NCBI GenBank assembly: GCA_017394885.1
Contig: JAFPWO010000007.1
Location: 1 to 42,016, forward strand
Direction: 5' to 3'
Origin: Lachnospiraceae bacterium
GTDB lineage: Bacteria > Bacillota > Clostridia > Lachnospirales > Lachnospiraceae
DNA length: 42,016 nt
Below the pieces are notes generated by a model. The model was given only the letters and a program-made list of their open reading frames with translations. It was not told where the DNA came from and did not search any database. This document shows, piece by piece, positions 33,545 through 41,793 of this stretch. Within the stretch, counting starts at the first letter, position 1, and every line of letters begins with the position of its first letter. The translations under genes were made by a program, and so were the position numbers.

Positions 33545-34522
33545 ATGAAAGCGTCCCCTTTCAAAAAATGGATCCTTCTGCTTTTCTGCCTGCTGCTTCT
33601 TTGCGGCTGCGGAAACAAGAAGGAAGAAGCCCTGCAGCGGGATGAACTGCTGGCCGTCAACGGAAATGTCTGTTCCTGGAGCGAGGCACAGATTTTTATA
33701 TTGGCGCAGAAAGCGATCTATTCGGAAAACTACGGGGAAGAGATCTGGGCGGTCCAGCTGCCGAATGGACGCTTTGACAGCTATATCAAGAATGCGCTCC
33801 TGCCGTATATCGAGCTGCTGTTCCTGGCCGATTCCGCAGCGGAAGAAAACGGCGTGCGCTTAAGCGACGGGGAACGCCTGCAGGTCGAGAGGGCGGCGGA
33901 CGCCTACCTTGGGAAGCTCGGGGAGATGGGCCGTGAAATGACCGGGATCGGCCGGGAAGAGATCGAGGACGCCCTGACCCGCTACGCGCGCGGGCAGATC
34001 TTTTACGAACAGACGCTGATGGACGCGAAGATCGAGATCAGCGAGGAAGAAGCCCGTGTCATGGCCGTGCAGATGGTCATCATCGAAGAACGCATGGGCA
34101 TGGCGACGGCGCAGGAGATCCGGCAGAAGCTCGCCGGCGGCAGCTCCGTCAATGCTGTCCTCAGCGAATACGTCGGCTGCGGCGCCAAGAAGGAGAATAT
34201 CATCCGAGGCGACTACGGCGGTGATTTTGACACCATCGTCTTTGCTCTGAAGAATGAGCAGTGGAGCCCGATCATCAGCCTGAACGGGCAGTATTATCTG
34301 GTCCAGTGCTTGTCTTCCTATCTTCCGGAGGAGACGGCAAAGCATAAGGCGCAGATGGAGCAGGAGGAGAGAGAAACGCTCCTGCAGGGCCTGCTGGATG
34401 AGTACGGCAACAAAGCGACGCTGCTGCTGAATCCGGAGCTGTGGGACGCCTGGCAGATGGAGGATTTTGCCGATGTCCCCGCGGTCAATTTCTATGAGTA
34501 CGCGGAAGTATTCACAAAATAG
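33545..34522 (+). CDS. Parvulin/PrsA-like lipoprotein (probable foldase)
   Basis: A 325-residue lipoprotein (signal KKWILLLFCLLLLCGC, Cys22 lipid site). A SurA/PrsA-like helical N-terminal region (LLAVNGNVCSWSEAQIFILAQK, then helices to about 180) leads into a domain resembling a degenerate parvulin prolyl isomerase (about 170-270, with GGDFDTIVFALKNEQWSPIISLNGQYYLVQ). PrsA-like proteins help exported proteins fold at the membrane-wall interface. The isomerase active-site residues are not clearly kept. It starts seven bases after rpe with only a weak ribosome site (AAGAAAG), so coupling is likely. In many relatives thiN stands here. Confidence 0.75.
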   Translation: MKASPFKKWILLLFCLLLLCGCGNKKEEALQRDELLAVNGNVCSWSEAQIFILAQKAIYSENYGEEIWAVQLPNGRFDSYIKNALLPYIELLFLADSAAEENGVRLSDGERLQVERAADAYLGKLGEMGREMTGIGREEIEDALTRYARGQIFYEQTLMDAKIEISEEEARVMAVQMVIIEERMGMATAQEIRQKLAGGSSVNAVLSEYVGCGAKKENIIRGDYGGDFDTIVFALKNEQWSPIISLNGQYYLVQCLSSYLPEETAKHKAQMEQEERETLLQGLLDEYGNKATLLLNPELWDAWQMEDFADVPAVNFYEYAEVFTK

Positions 34523-34536
34523 GGAGGTGACGGACC

Positions 34537-35211
34537 ATGGCTGCCATAACCGGCGCCTGGCAGGCGGCGTTAGCCCCTGAATTCAGGAAACCGTATTACA
34601 GAAAACTGTACGGGACCATGCTGCACGAATACCAGACGCGCACGGTCTATCCGCCGTCCGCGGACCTTTTTTCGGCCTATGAGCTGACGCCGTTGGAGAA
34701 CGTGAAGGTCGTGATTTTGGGGCAGGATCCGTATCACGAACCGGGGCAGGCGCACGGCCTGTGCTTTTCCGTCCGCCCGGGGGTGGAGGCGCCGCCTTCG
34801 CTGGTCAATATCTATCAGGAACTGCATGACGACCTGGGCTGCTATATTCCGAACAACGGATATCTGGTCAAGTGGGCTAGGCAGGGCGTCCTGCTGCTTA
34901 ATACGGTGCTGACGGTCAGGGCTCATGCGGCCAACTCCCACCGTGGCATCGGCTGGGAAGAGTTTACGGACGCGACCATCCGCATCCTGAACGAACAGGA
35001 CAGGCCCATGGTCTTCCTGCTCTGGGGACGGCCCGCCGGCTTGAAGAAGGCGCTGCTGACGAACCCCCGCCATCTGGTCCTTGAAGCGCCGCATCCGAGC
35101 CCGCTCTCCGCATACCGGGGGTTCTTCGGCTGCCGGCATTTCAGCAGGGCCAATGAATATCTGGCAAAGAACGGACTGGAGCCGATCGACTGGCAGATCG
35201 AGAATATTTAG
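34537..35211 (+). CDS. ung: Uracil-DNA glycosylase
   Basis: Removes uracil from DNA. The 224-residue family-1 enzyme has [21 protein letters not shown] (catalytic Asp of GQDPYH), [26 protein letters not shown] and the [18 protein letters not shown] loop with the catalytic His. GGGAGGTGA precedes the ATG. It may be the last gene of the fmt operon. Confidence 0.97.
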   Translation: MAAITGAWQAALAPEFRKPYYRKLYGTMLHEYQTRTVYPPSADLFSAYELTPLENVKVVILGQDPYHEPGQAHGLCFSVRPGVEAPPSLVNIYQELHDDLGCYIPNNGYLVKWARQGVLLLNTVLTVRAHAANSHRGIGWEEFTDATIRILNEQDRPMVFLLWGRPAGLKKALLTNPRHLVLEAPHPSPLSAYRGFFGCRHFSRANEYLAKNGLEPIDWQIENI

Positions 35212-35226
35212 GACAGCACGAATATC

Positions 35227-35255
35227 TTGACAGCACGGGGACTTTGTGGTACCGT
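35227..35255 (+). promoter_or_regulatory. Promoter of comM-dprA
   Basis: Perfect TTGACA (35227-35232), 17-base spacer, and an extended -10 TGG-TACCGT (35247-35255). The -10 itself is weak but the TGn extension fits. A 9-bp direct repeat GACAGCACG occurs at 35212-35220 and 35229-35237. Confidence 0.5.
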
Positions 35256-35344
35256 AGCTTCGGGGCGCAACGGGAGATAATTCCGGGCGCTTTTCTTTTT
35301 GCACTTCTTTTGCGCTTCCTGTTTCGGATCGGAAAAGGAATCCT

Positions 35345-36874
35345 ATGTACAGTAAAATCAATACGATAGCCCTGTTCGGCCTGGAAGGGCTTCTGATCCG
35401 GGTGGAATGCGATACGTCCAACGGCCTGCCGGAAATGTCCATGGTTGGCTTTCTGGGTTCGGAGGTCCGGGAAGCCAGGGACCGGGTCCGCACCGCCATG
35501 AAAAACACCGGTTATTCTCTTCCGCCGAAGCGGATCACGGTCAATCTGGCGCCGGCGGACATCCGCAAGGAGGGCACCTCCTTTGATCTGGCCATCGCGG
35601 CGGCGCTTTTGACCTCAGCCGACCTTCTGCGGCTGGGACCGCTGCAGGAGGAGACGGTCTTTCTGGGGGAACTGGGACTGGACGGGAAGCTGATCCCCGT
35701 CAGCGGCATCCTGACGATGGTCGGCGCGGCGAAGGCGGCCGGCTTCCGGACCTGCGTGCTGCCGGCGGACAACGCGGCGGAAGGCGCGCTGGTGGAAGGC
35801 ATCCGGGTGATCGGCCTCGAAAGCCTGGATCAGCTGGAGATGCTTTCGGAAGGCGTGCTTGCCGCGGCGCCGTGCCGGATCCGGGAACTGCTGCAGGAGG
35901 AGTCGGAAAGAGATACGGTGGATTTTTCCGAGGTCAACGGGCAGCGCGCCATGCGGCGGGCGGCGGAGATCGCGGCAGCCGGGCGGCATAACCTCCTTTT
36001 TATCGGGAGCCCCGGTTCCGGAAAGACCATGATCGCCCGCCGGATCCCGACCATCCTTCCGACCTTAAGTCTCGAAGAAGCGCTGGAGGTGTCGCGGATC
36101 TACAGTATCAGCGGCATGCTTTCCCGAGAGCGGCCCCTGATCCTGAGACGGCCCTTCCGTTCGCCCCATCATACTATTTCTCCCTTTGCGCTGGTGGGCG
36201 GCGGGCGGGTCCCCCGCCCGGGCGAGATCTCCCTGGCCAATCACGGCGTGCTGTTTCTCGATGAGCTCCCGGAGTTTCAGAAATCCGCCCTGGAAGCGCT
36301 CCGGCAGCCGCTGGAGGACCGCGTGGTCAGCATCTCCCGGGTCCAGGGATCATTCCGCTTCCCGGCGGACGTGATGCTGGTAGCAGCCATGAATCCCTGC
36401 CGCTGCGGCTATTATCCGGACCGGAACCGCTGCCGCTGCACCGAAGCGGAGGTGGATGCGTATTTAAAACGCATCAGCCGTCCGCTGCTGGACCGTATGG
36501 ATCTGTGTGTGGAGGCGCCGCCGGTGGGCTACAGCGAACTGACCGGCCGGGAGAAAAACGAGGACTCCGCGTCGATCCGCGCCCGGGTGGAAGCGGCCAG
36601 GGAAAGGCAGATCCTCCGCTTTGCGGGGACGGGGATCCTGTTCAATGCGCGCATGAGCGGCCGGGACGTGAAAAAATACTGCCGGATCACGGCGGAAGAG
36701 GAGCGTTTTCTGAAGGCCGTATTTGAGCAGAAGGGCTTAAGCGCGCGCTCCTACCACCGGATCCTCAAAGTGGCGCGGACGATCGCGGACCTTAAGGGCA
36801 GCGAGAACATCAGCCTGGAAGATCTGGCGGAAGCCGTCGGCTACCGCGGCCCGGAAGAAAAGTTCTGGAGGTGA
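35345..36874 (+). CDS. comM: ComM/YifB-family Mg-chelatase-like ATPase
   Basis: AAA+ ATPase of the YifB/ComM family; in naturally competent bacteria ComM is a helicase that helps branch migration during DNA integration. The 509-residue protein has an N-terminal Lon-protease-like fold (VECDTSNGLPEMSMVGFLGSEVREARDRVR...), Walker A GSPGSGKTM (about 219-227), Walker B VLFLDELPEF and an Mg-chelatase C-terminal domain with four Cys in CRCGYYPDRNRCRC. It overlaps dprA closely, linking two DNA-uptake functions. Confidence 0.93.
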   Translation: MYSKINTIALFGLEGLLIRVECDTSNGLPEMSMVGFLGSEVREARDRVRTAMKNTGYSLPPKRITVNLAPADIRKEGTSFDLAIAAALLTSADLLRLGPLQEETVFLGELGLDGKLIPVSGILTMVGAAKAAGFRTCVLPADNAAEGALVEGIRVIGLESLDQLEMLSEGVLAAAPCRIRELLQEESERDTVDFSEVNGQRAMRRAAEIAAAGRHNLLFIGSPGSGKTMIARRIPTILPTLSLEEALEVSRIYSISGMLSRERPLILRRPFRSPHHTISPFALVGGGRVPRPGEISLANHGVLFLDELPEFQKSALEALRQPLEDRVVSISRVQGSFRFPADVMLVAAMNPCRCGYYPDRNRCRCTEAEVDAYLKRISRPLLDRMDLCVEAPPVGYSELTGREKNEDSASIRARVEAARERQILRFAGTGILFNARMSGRDVKKYCRITAEEERFLKAVFEQKGLSARSYHRILKVARTIADLKGSENISLEDLAEAVGYRGPEEKFWR

Positions 36875-36876
36875 AC

Positions 36877-37941
36877 ATGGAAGAACGGGATTATCAGTAC
36901 TGGCTGGCCCAGGCCGCGGGCGTTCATGCCGGGGAGCTGCGGCGCCTCCTCAGCCTTTACGGCACGGCGCAGGCCCTTTATGAGAGCCGGAACTGGCCGG
37001 CGGCGGACCGCATCAAAGAAAGTGCGGAATCCGGACGGCGGGAGATAAACGCCTTGCTGGCTGAGCGGGACGGGCTGGAAAAAGAGGGGATCCGCTGGTG
37101 TTTTCTGGAGGATCCGGCCTATCCGAAACGCCTGCGGGAACTGCCGGACGCGCCGCCGGGCCTGTATTATAAGGGCAGGCTGCCGCCGGAGGACAGACCC
37201 TCCGTCGGGATCGTCGGCGCCCGGAGCTGCTCCGCCTACGGACGGAGCCGGGCCGAGTATTTCGGCGGGGAGCTGGCCGCGCAGGGGCTGTCCGTCATCA
37301 GCGGCATGGCCCGGGGGATCGACGGCTACGCGCAGGCGGCGGCCGTACAAAGCGGCGGATCGTTCGCGGTCCTCGGCTGCGGGGTGGATATTTGCTACCC
37401 GGCGGCCCATCAGGCGCTTTACGATCAGCTCTGCGAATCCGGCGGGGTGATCAGCGAGCTTCGGCCGGGAACGCCGCCCCTGGCCTATCATTTCCCGCTG
37501 CGGAACCGGATCATCAGCGGGCTTTCGGACATCCTGCTGGTCATCGAAGCCCGGGAGAAGAGCGGCTCGTTCATCACCGTGGATTACGCGCTGGAGCAGG
37601 GCCGGGACGTGATGGCGCTGCCGGGCCGGGTCGGGGACGAGCTAAGCAGCGGCTGCAACCGCCTGATCCGCCAGGGCGCCGGCATCCTGATCGACTGCGC
37701 GGATGTTTTCGAAGCACTGCATCTGGAGTTTCGGCAACTGGAAAAAGCCGGCCTGAAAACGGAAGAACTCACGCCGGAGCAAAGCGCGGTATGGAAGCTG
37801 ATGGGCGCCATGCCCAAGCATCTGGACCGGCTGCTGGAGGAGAGCGGCCTGAGCCTGGGCGAGCTGTCCCTGCGCCTTCTGGAGCTGGAGGGGATGGGGC
37901 GGATCCGGCAGATCAGCAGCGGCCAATATGCCCGGCGCTGA
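36877..37941 (+). CDS. dprA: DNA-processing protein DprA
   Basis: Binds incoming single-stranded DNA and loads RecA during transformation; it is also widely kept in non-competent bacteria. The 354-residue protein has the Rossmann-type core with VGIVGARSCSAYGRS (about 109-123), SGMARGIDGYAQAA (about 144-157), GCGVDICYP, PLRNRIISGLSD and EKSGSFITVDYALEQGRDVMALPG. A winged-helix-like C-terminal part follows (about 290-354). ATG 36877 with GGAGG five bases upstream is preferred to GTG 36871; it is translationally coupled to comM. Confidence 0.95.
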   Translation: MEERDYQYWLAQAAGVHAGELRRLLSLYGTAQALYESRNWPAADRIKESAESGRREINALLAERDGLEKEGIRWCFLEDPAYPKRLRELPDAPPGLYYKGRLPPEDRPSVGIVGARSCSAYGRSRAEYFGGELAAQGLSVISGMARGIDGYAQAAAVQSGGSFAVLGCGVDICYPAAHQALYDQLCESGGVISELRPGTPPLAYHFPLRNRIISGLSDILLVIEAREKSGSFITVDYALEQGRDVMALPGRVGDELSSGCNRLIRQGAGILIDCADVFEALHLEFRQLEKAGLKTEELTPEQSAVWKLMGAMPKHLDRLLEESGLSLGELSLRLLELEGMGRIRQISSGQYARR

Positions 37942-37981
37942 ACTTCGCCTTATTATTTTGGAAGAAAAATACAAAATCCTC

Positions 37982-38014
37982 TTGCAATCCGCCGGCAAAT
38001 CTACTATATTGCAA
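37982..38014 (+). promoter_or_regulatory. topA promoter inside an inverted repeat
   Basis: TTGCAA (37982-37987), 17-base spacer, TATATT (38005-38010) form a promoter 55 bases before the ATG. Perfect inverted copies TTGCAAT (37982-37988) and ATTGCAA (38008-38014) coincide with the -35 and -10. Confidence 0.6.
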
Positions 38015-38064
38015 AAGCGTCTGCCATGTACGGACTGAAGTTTACCACTGCAGGAGGAGTATTT

Positions 38065-40023
38065 ATGTCTGCCCATCCGCTCATTATTGTTGAGTCACCC
38101 ACCAAGGAACATACCATTAAACGCTTCCTCGGATCGGGATATGCGGTCAAAGCATCCGGCGGCCACGTCCGGGATCTGCCGAAAAGCCGCATGGGCGTGA
38201 AGATCGAAGAAGGTTTCGAGCCGGAATATATAGCCATCCGCGGGAAGGGCGATGTGATCAAAGCCCTGAAAGAAGAAGCGAAGAAGGCCTCCAAGGTCTA
38301 TCTGGCAACAGACCCGGACCGGGAAGGAGAAGCCATCGCCTGGCATCTGGAGCATCTGCTGCAGGGCTGCAACGATAAATTCTACCGGATCAGCTTCAAT
38401 GAGATCACGAAGGAAGCGGTCAAAAATGCGATCGCGGCGCCGCGCGCCATCGACGAAAACCTCGTGGATGCGCAGCAGGCCCGCCGGGTCCTGGACAGAG
38501 TGGCCGGCTATTCCGTCAGCCCGCTCCTGTGGCGGAAGGTCAAGCGCGGCCTCTCCGCGGGACGCGTCCAGTCCGCGACCTTAAATATCCTCTGCGCGCG
38601 CGAAAAAGAGATCGAAGCCTTCGTCCCGGAAGAATACTGGGGCCTGGACGTTTCCCTGACGGTGGAAGGGCGGAAGGCGCCGCTTCTTCTACAGCTGGAT
38701 ACCAAAGCGGTCCCGCTCCCGGATGAAAACGCAGTGAACGCACTGCTGGAGAAGCTCGCGGGACAGGATTTTATGATCACGGGCCTTTCGACCCAGCGCC
38801 GTCATGTGAAAGCGCCGCTCCCCTTCACCACCAGCACCCTGCAGCAGGAGGCCTCCCGCGTACTGGGCTTTTCTCCATCCAAAACTATGCGCGTGGCCCA
38901 GTCGCTGTATGAAGGCGTGCGCCTGAAGAGCGAAGGCGTGGTCGGCCTTATCACCTATCTCAGAACGGACAGCACCCGTATTTCGGAAGAGGCCCACAAA
39001 GCGGTGAAGGCCTATATCCGGGACCGTTTCGGCGACCGGTACGTTTCCCCGGTCAACGGTTCGGCGAAGACCCAGGAAAGGATCCAGGACGCCCATGAGG
39101 CGATCCGGCCGACCCTGATCACCCGCACCCCGGAATCGGTGAAAGAAGACCTGGGGCGGGATGAGCTGCGCCTGTATCAGCTGATCTGGAACCGCTTTAC
39201 GGCCAGCCGCATGGCGGATTACGAATACGATGCGACCCATCTCTCCGTAAACTGCGCGGACGTTCCTTTTGCCGCCAATGCGCAGGTCCCCGCTTTTGAC
39301 GGATACCGGCTGATCTATACGCATGAGGACGCGGCGAAGAAGGATAAGAACCTGGTGGATATCCGGGAGGACAGCCGCCTTTCGAACCCGGTCTTCGATC
39401 CGCATCAGCACTTTACGCAGCCGCCGGCCCGTTATACGGAAGCTTCGCTGGTGCAGACCATGGAAGCCTGCGGGATCGGCCGGCCGAGCACTTACGCGCC
39501 GACGATCAGCACCCTGACGGAGCGGCGCTATATCGCGAAGGAAAAGAAAAACCTTGTCGTGACGGAGCTCGGTCAGGCGGTGAATGAACTGATCCTCGCC
39601 TCCGTTCCCATGCTGGCGGACAAGAACTTTACCGCGCAGATGGAAGAAGAACTGGACGACGTCGCGGACGGCAAGCGCGCCTGGCGCGAGATCCTGGAAG
39701 ATTTCTACCCGCCGTTTAAGGAAAAGCTGGATAAAGCGCTGGCCGAGGCGGAGAAGGTCCGGATCAAGGATGAGGAAAGCGATGTGATCTGCGAGCAGTG
39801 CGGCCGCCGCATGGTGATCAAGTACGGCCGCAACGGCAAGTTCCTGGCGTGCCCGGGTTTCCCGGAATGCCGCAATACCAAGCCGTTTGTGGAAAAGGCC
39901 GGCTGTGCCTGTCCGCAGTGCGGGCAGGAGATGATCATCCGCCGCACCAAAAAGGGCCGCCGTTTCTATGCCTGCCCTTCGGAGGCGTGCGGATTCATGA
40001 GCTGGAATAAACCGAAAGCCTGA
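38065..40023 (+). CDS. topA: DNA topoisomerase I
   Basis: Relaxes negative supercoils by a type IA strand-passage reaction. The 652-residue protein has the Toprim domain at the start (LIIVESPTKEHTIKRFLG; ATDPDREGEAIAWHL with the acidic metal triad) and the catalytic tyrosine in GLITYLRTDSTRIS. Two C-terminal four-cysteine zinc ribbons follow (CEQCG...CPGFPEC and CPQCG...CPSEAC). Many relatives have three or more ribbons, so the tail is short. ATG 38065 is chosen from the GGAGGAG seven bases upstream. Its promoter is separate from comM-dprA. Confidence 0.97.
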   Translation: MSAHPLIIVESPTKEHTIKRFLGSGYAVKASGGHVRDLPKSRMGVKIEEGFEPEYIAIRGKGDVIKALKEEAKKASKVYLATDPDREGEAIAWHLEHLLQGCNDKFYRISFNEITKEAVKNAIAAPRAIDENLVDAQQARRVLDRVAGYSVSPLLWRKVKRGLSAGRVQSATLNILCAREKEIEAFVPEEYWGLDVSLTVEGRKAPLLLQLDTKAVPLPDENAVNALLEKLAGQDFMITGLSTQRRHVKAPLPFTTSTLQQEASRVLGFSPSKTMRVAQSLYEGVRLKSEGVVGLITYLRTDSTRISEEAHKAVKAYIRDRFGDRYVSPVNGSAKTQERIQDAHEAIRPTLITRTPESVKEDLGRDELRLYQLIWNRFTASRMADYEYDATHLSVNCADVPFAANAQVPAFDGYRLIYTHEDAAKKDKNLVDIREDSRLSNPVFDPHQHFTQPPARYTEASLVQTMEACGIGRPSTYAPTISTLTERRYIAKEKKNLVVTELGQAVNELILASVPMLADKNFTAQMEEELDDVADGKRAWREILEDFYPPFKEKLDKALAEAEKVRIKDEESDVICEQCGRRMVIKYGRNGKFLACPGFPECRNTKPFVEKAGCACPQCGQEMIIRRTKKGRRFYACPSEACGFMSWNKPKA

Positions 40024-40087
40024 ATACAGAATTAAGAAAAGAACCGAAAGCTGAATACTTATTATTTCACGGAACCGGCGGAATTGT

Positions 40088-40109
40088 GCGAAAATTGTTG
40101 CAATTTCGC
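40088..40109. repeat. Inverted repeat over the codY -35 element
   Basis: GCGAAA (40088-40093) and TTTCGC (40104-40109) are perfect inverted arms with a 10-base centre. The site overlaps the -35 of the codY promoter and might be an operator. It is not a good match to the CodY box AATTTTCnGAAAATT. Confidence 0.4.
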
Positions 40110-40126
40110 CGAAAGTGTATTATGAT
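40098..40126 (+). promoter_or_regulatory. Promoter of codY-hypB
   Basis: TTGCAA (40098-40103), 17-base spacer, TATGAT (40121-40126), 57 bases before the codY ATG. Confidence 0.6.
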
Positions 40127-40182
40127 ATCTTAACAAGATTCTGTCGTGATGAAAAACCCGGTAAAATTGAAAGGAATTCATA

Positions 40183-40956
40183 ATGAGCGTCCAATTGTTA
40201 GACAAAATTCGACGGATCAATAAACTGCTGCACAATAATAACAGCAACGTATTTGTCTTCAATGATATCTGCGCAGCGTTGAGTGTGGCGACGGAATCCA
40301 ATGTTATGGTCTTCAGCCGGAAAGGGAAGGTGCTGGGCGTCGGGACCGCGCCGGCGCTGGCAGGAGAAAATTACTGGATCGACTATCATGTCGGACAGTT
40401 TATCGACCCGAATCTGAACGAGCGTCTGCTCAATATTCTTTCCACCCAGGACAACGTGCATCTGGAGACCCTCGGTTTTGAAAAGGAAATCAGCCAGCAG
40501 TACAATGTCATCGTGACGCCGATCGAAATCTCGAATGAGAGGCTCGGCACCTTTTTCCTGTATCGGAAGAACGCGACGTACGGAATCGACGACATCATTC
40601 TGGCGGAGTACGGGACGGCGGTGGTCGGCCTGGAAATGCTCCGTTCCCTGAATGAAGAAAGCGCCATGGAGCTGCGGAAAAAGCAGGTCGTGCAGTCCGC
40701 CATCAGCACGCTTTCGGCGTCGGAGATCGAGGCAGTCCGGTATATCTTTGAGGAACTGGACGGCATGGAAGGAATTCTGGTCGCCAGCAAGGTGGCGGAC
40801 CGGGTGGGCATCACCCGCTCGGTGATCGTCAACGCGCTGCGCAAGCTTGAAAGCGCGGAGGTCATCGAATCCCGCTCTTCGGGCATGAAGGGAACCTACA
40901 TCCGGATCCTGAATGAACTGATCCTGGATGAAATCGACAAGGCAGGGAGTGTATAA
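40183..40956 (+). CDS. codY: Global nutrient-responsive transcription regulator CodY
   Basis: Represses or activates many stationary-phase and nitrogen/carbon genes in response to branched-chain amino acids and GTP. The 257-residue protein has the N-terminal GAF domain (about 1-155) that binds isoleucine/valine in other Firmicutes. A linker helix leads to a winged helix-turn-helix with ASKVADRVGITRSVIVNALRKLE (about 206-228) and the SGMKGTYI wing. The length is standard. AAAGGAA precedes the ATG. The last base of its stop is the first base of the hypB ATG, so the two are cotranslated. Confidence 0.96.
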   Translation: MSVQLLDKIRRINKLLHNNNSNVFVFNDICAALSVATESNVMVFSRKGKVLGVGTAPALAGENYWIDYHVGQFIDPNLNERLLNILSTQDNVHLETLGFEKEISQQYNVIVTPIEISNERLGTFFLYRKNATYGIDDIILAEYGTAVVGLEMLRSLNEESAMELRKKQVVQSAISTLSASEIEAVRYIFEELDGMEGILVASKVADRVGITRSVIVNALRKLESAEVIESRSSGMKGTYIRILNELILDEIDKAGSV

Positions 40957-41624
40957 TGGACAAGTACAGGATCATTGAAGTCAAGCAGAGTATTTTCGAA
41001 AACAACGACCGGGAAGCGGAAGAGCTGCGCAGCGAGCTGAAGGCACAGGGCACCTATCTGATCAATCTGATGGCCTCGCCCGGGGCCGGAAAGACCAGCG
41101 TGCTGAAACGGATCCTGGACGCGCTGAAGGATGAAATGAAGATCGGCGTCATGGAAGCGGATATCGATTCCGACGTCGACGCGGCCGCGGTCGCCGAAAA
41201 AGGGGTGAAGGTGATCCAGCTGCATACGGGCGGCATGTGCCATCTGGATGCGGCCATGACGAAACAGGGCCTGGAGAATCTGGGCACGGAAGGCCTGGAT
41301 CTGGTCTTCTTGGAAAACATCGGCAATCTGGTCTGCCCGGCGGAATTCGACACCGGCGCGACGCGGAACATGATGATCCTCTCGGTGCCGGAAGGGCATG
41401 ACAAGCCCTTAAAATACCCGCTGATGTTCACGGTCTGCGACGTCCTGCTCATCAACAAGATCGACGTGCTTCCGTACTTTGACTTCGACATGGAAAAGGT
41501 CCGCGAGTACGCGCTCATGCGCAATCCGAACATGAAGATCTTCCCGGTCTCCGCGAAGAGCGGCGAGGGCATGGACGCCTTCCTTGCCTGGCTGCGGGAC
41601 GAAGTGAAACCTGCTGAAAAATAA
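40956..41624 (+). CDS. hypB: Hydrogenase/urease nickel-incorporation GTPase HypB
   Basis: GTPase that delivers nickel for maturation of [NiFe] hydrogenase, or urease in some bacteria. The 222-residue protein has P-loop ASPGAGKTS (about 40-48), EADIDSDVDA, the metal-binding GGMCHLDA (Cys and His, about 93-100), ENIGNLVCPAEFD and the G4 NKID. The His-rich or CxxCGC N-terminal nickel-storage stretch of some homologs is absent. No other hyp or hydrogenase genes lie in the window; coupling to codY is an unusual context. Confidence 0.93.
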   Translation: MDKYRIIEVKQSIFENNDREAEELRSELKAQGTYLINLMASPGAGKTSVLKRILDALKDEMKIGVMEADIDSDVDAAAVAEKGVKVIQLHTGGMCHLDAAMTKQGLENLGTEGLDLVFLENIGNLVCPAEFDTGATRNMMILSVPEGHDKPLKYPLMFTVCDVLLINKIDVLPYFDFDMEKVREYALMRNPNMKIFPVSAKSGEGMDAFLAWLRDEVKPAEK

Positions 41625-41655
41625 GCCGGAAAGCCGGAAAAATTAAAGAAAATAC

Positions 41656-41684
41656 TTGCATTTTTCTTCAGCGCCTGATAAACT
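41656..41684 (+). promoter_or_regulatory. Promoter of rpsB
   Basis: TTGCAT (41656-41661), 17-base spacer, TAAACT (41679-41684). The -10 lies inside the hairpin at 41670-41695. Confidence 0.55.
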
Positions 41685-41695
41685 AATCAGGCGCT
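41670..41695 (+). terminator. Hairpin after hypB, overlapping the rpsB promoter
   Basis: AGCGCCTGAT (41670-41679) pairs perfectly with ATCAGGCGCT (41686-41695) around AAACTA, followed by AATTTTA. It may end the codY-hypB transcript. Because it overlaps the -10 element it may also be an operator. Confidence 0.5.
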
Positions 41696-41704
41696 AATTT
41701 TACA

Positions 41705-41765
41705 CGTGCGCCGATTCCGGGGAGCGGTGCCGCGCAAGCGGTCTTTCCGGGAAACGAATCGCACG
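41705..41765 (+). ncRNA. Structured 5' leader of rpsB (putative cis-acting RNA)
   Basis: The leader can fold with a closing stem CGTGCG (41705-41710) / CGCACG (41760-41765), an inner ATTC/GAAT stem (41714-41717 with 41756-41759), a possible CCGG/CCGG pairing, and a perfect hairpin CCGC-GCAA-GCGG (41730-41741) with a GNRA tetraloop. Ribosomal-protein leaders often bind their own protein to control translation; this one is a candidate and no named family is claimed. Confidence 0.45.
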
Positions 41766-41793
41766 GAAGAAAAACCAAACGGAGGAAGAAAAA

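Noticed and set aside
35212..35237. 9-bp direct repeat GACAGCACG after ung as an insertion target-site duplication
   Set aside because: Only 8 bases separate the copies, with nothing inserted between them.
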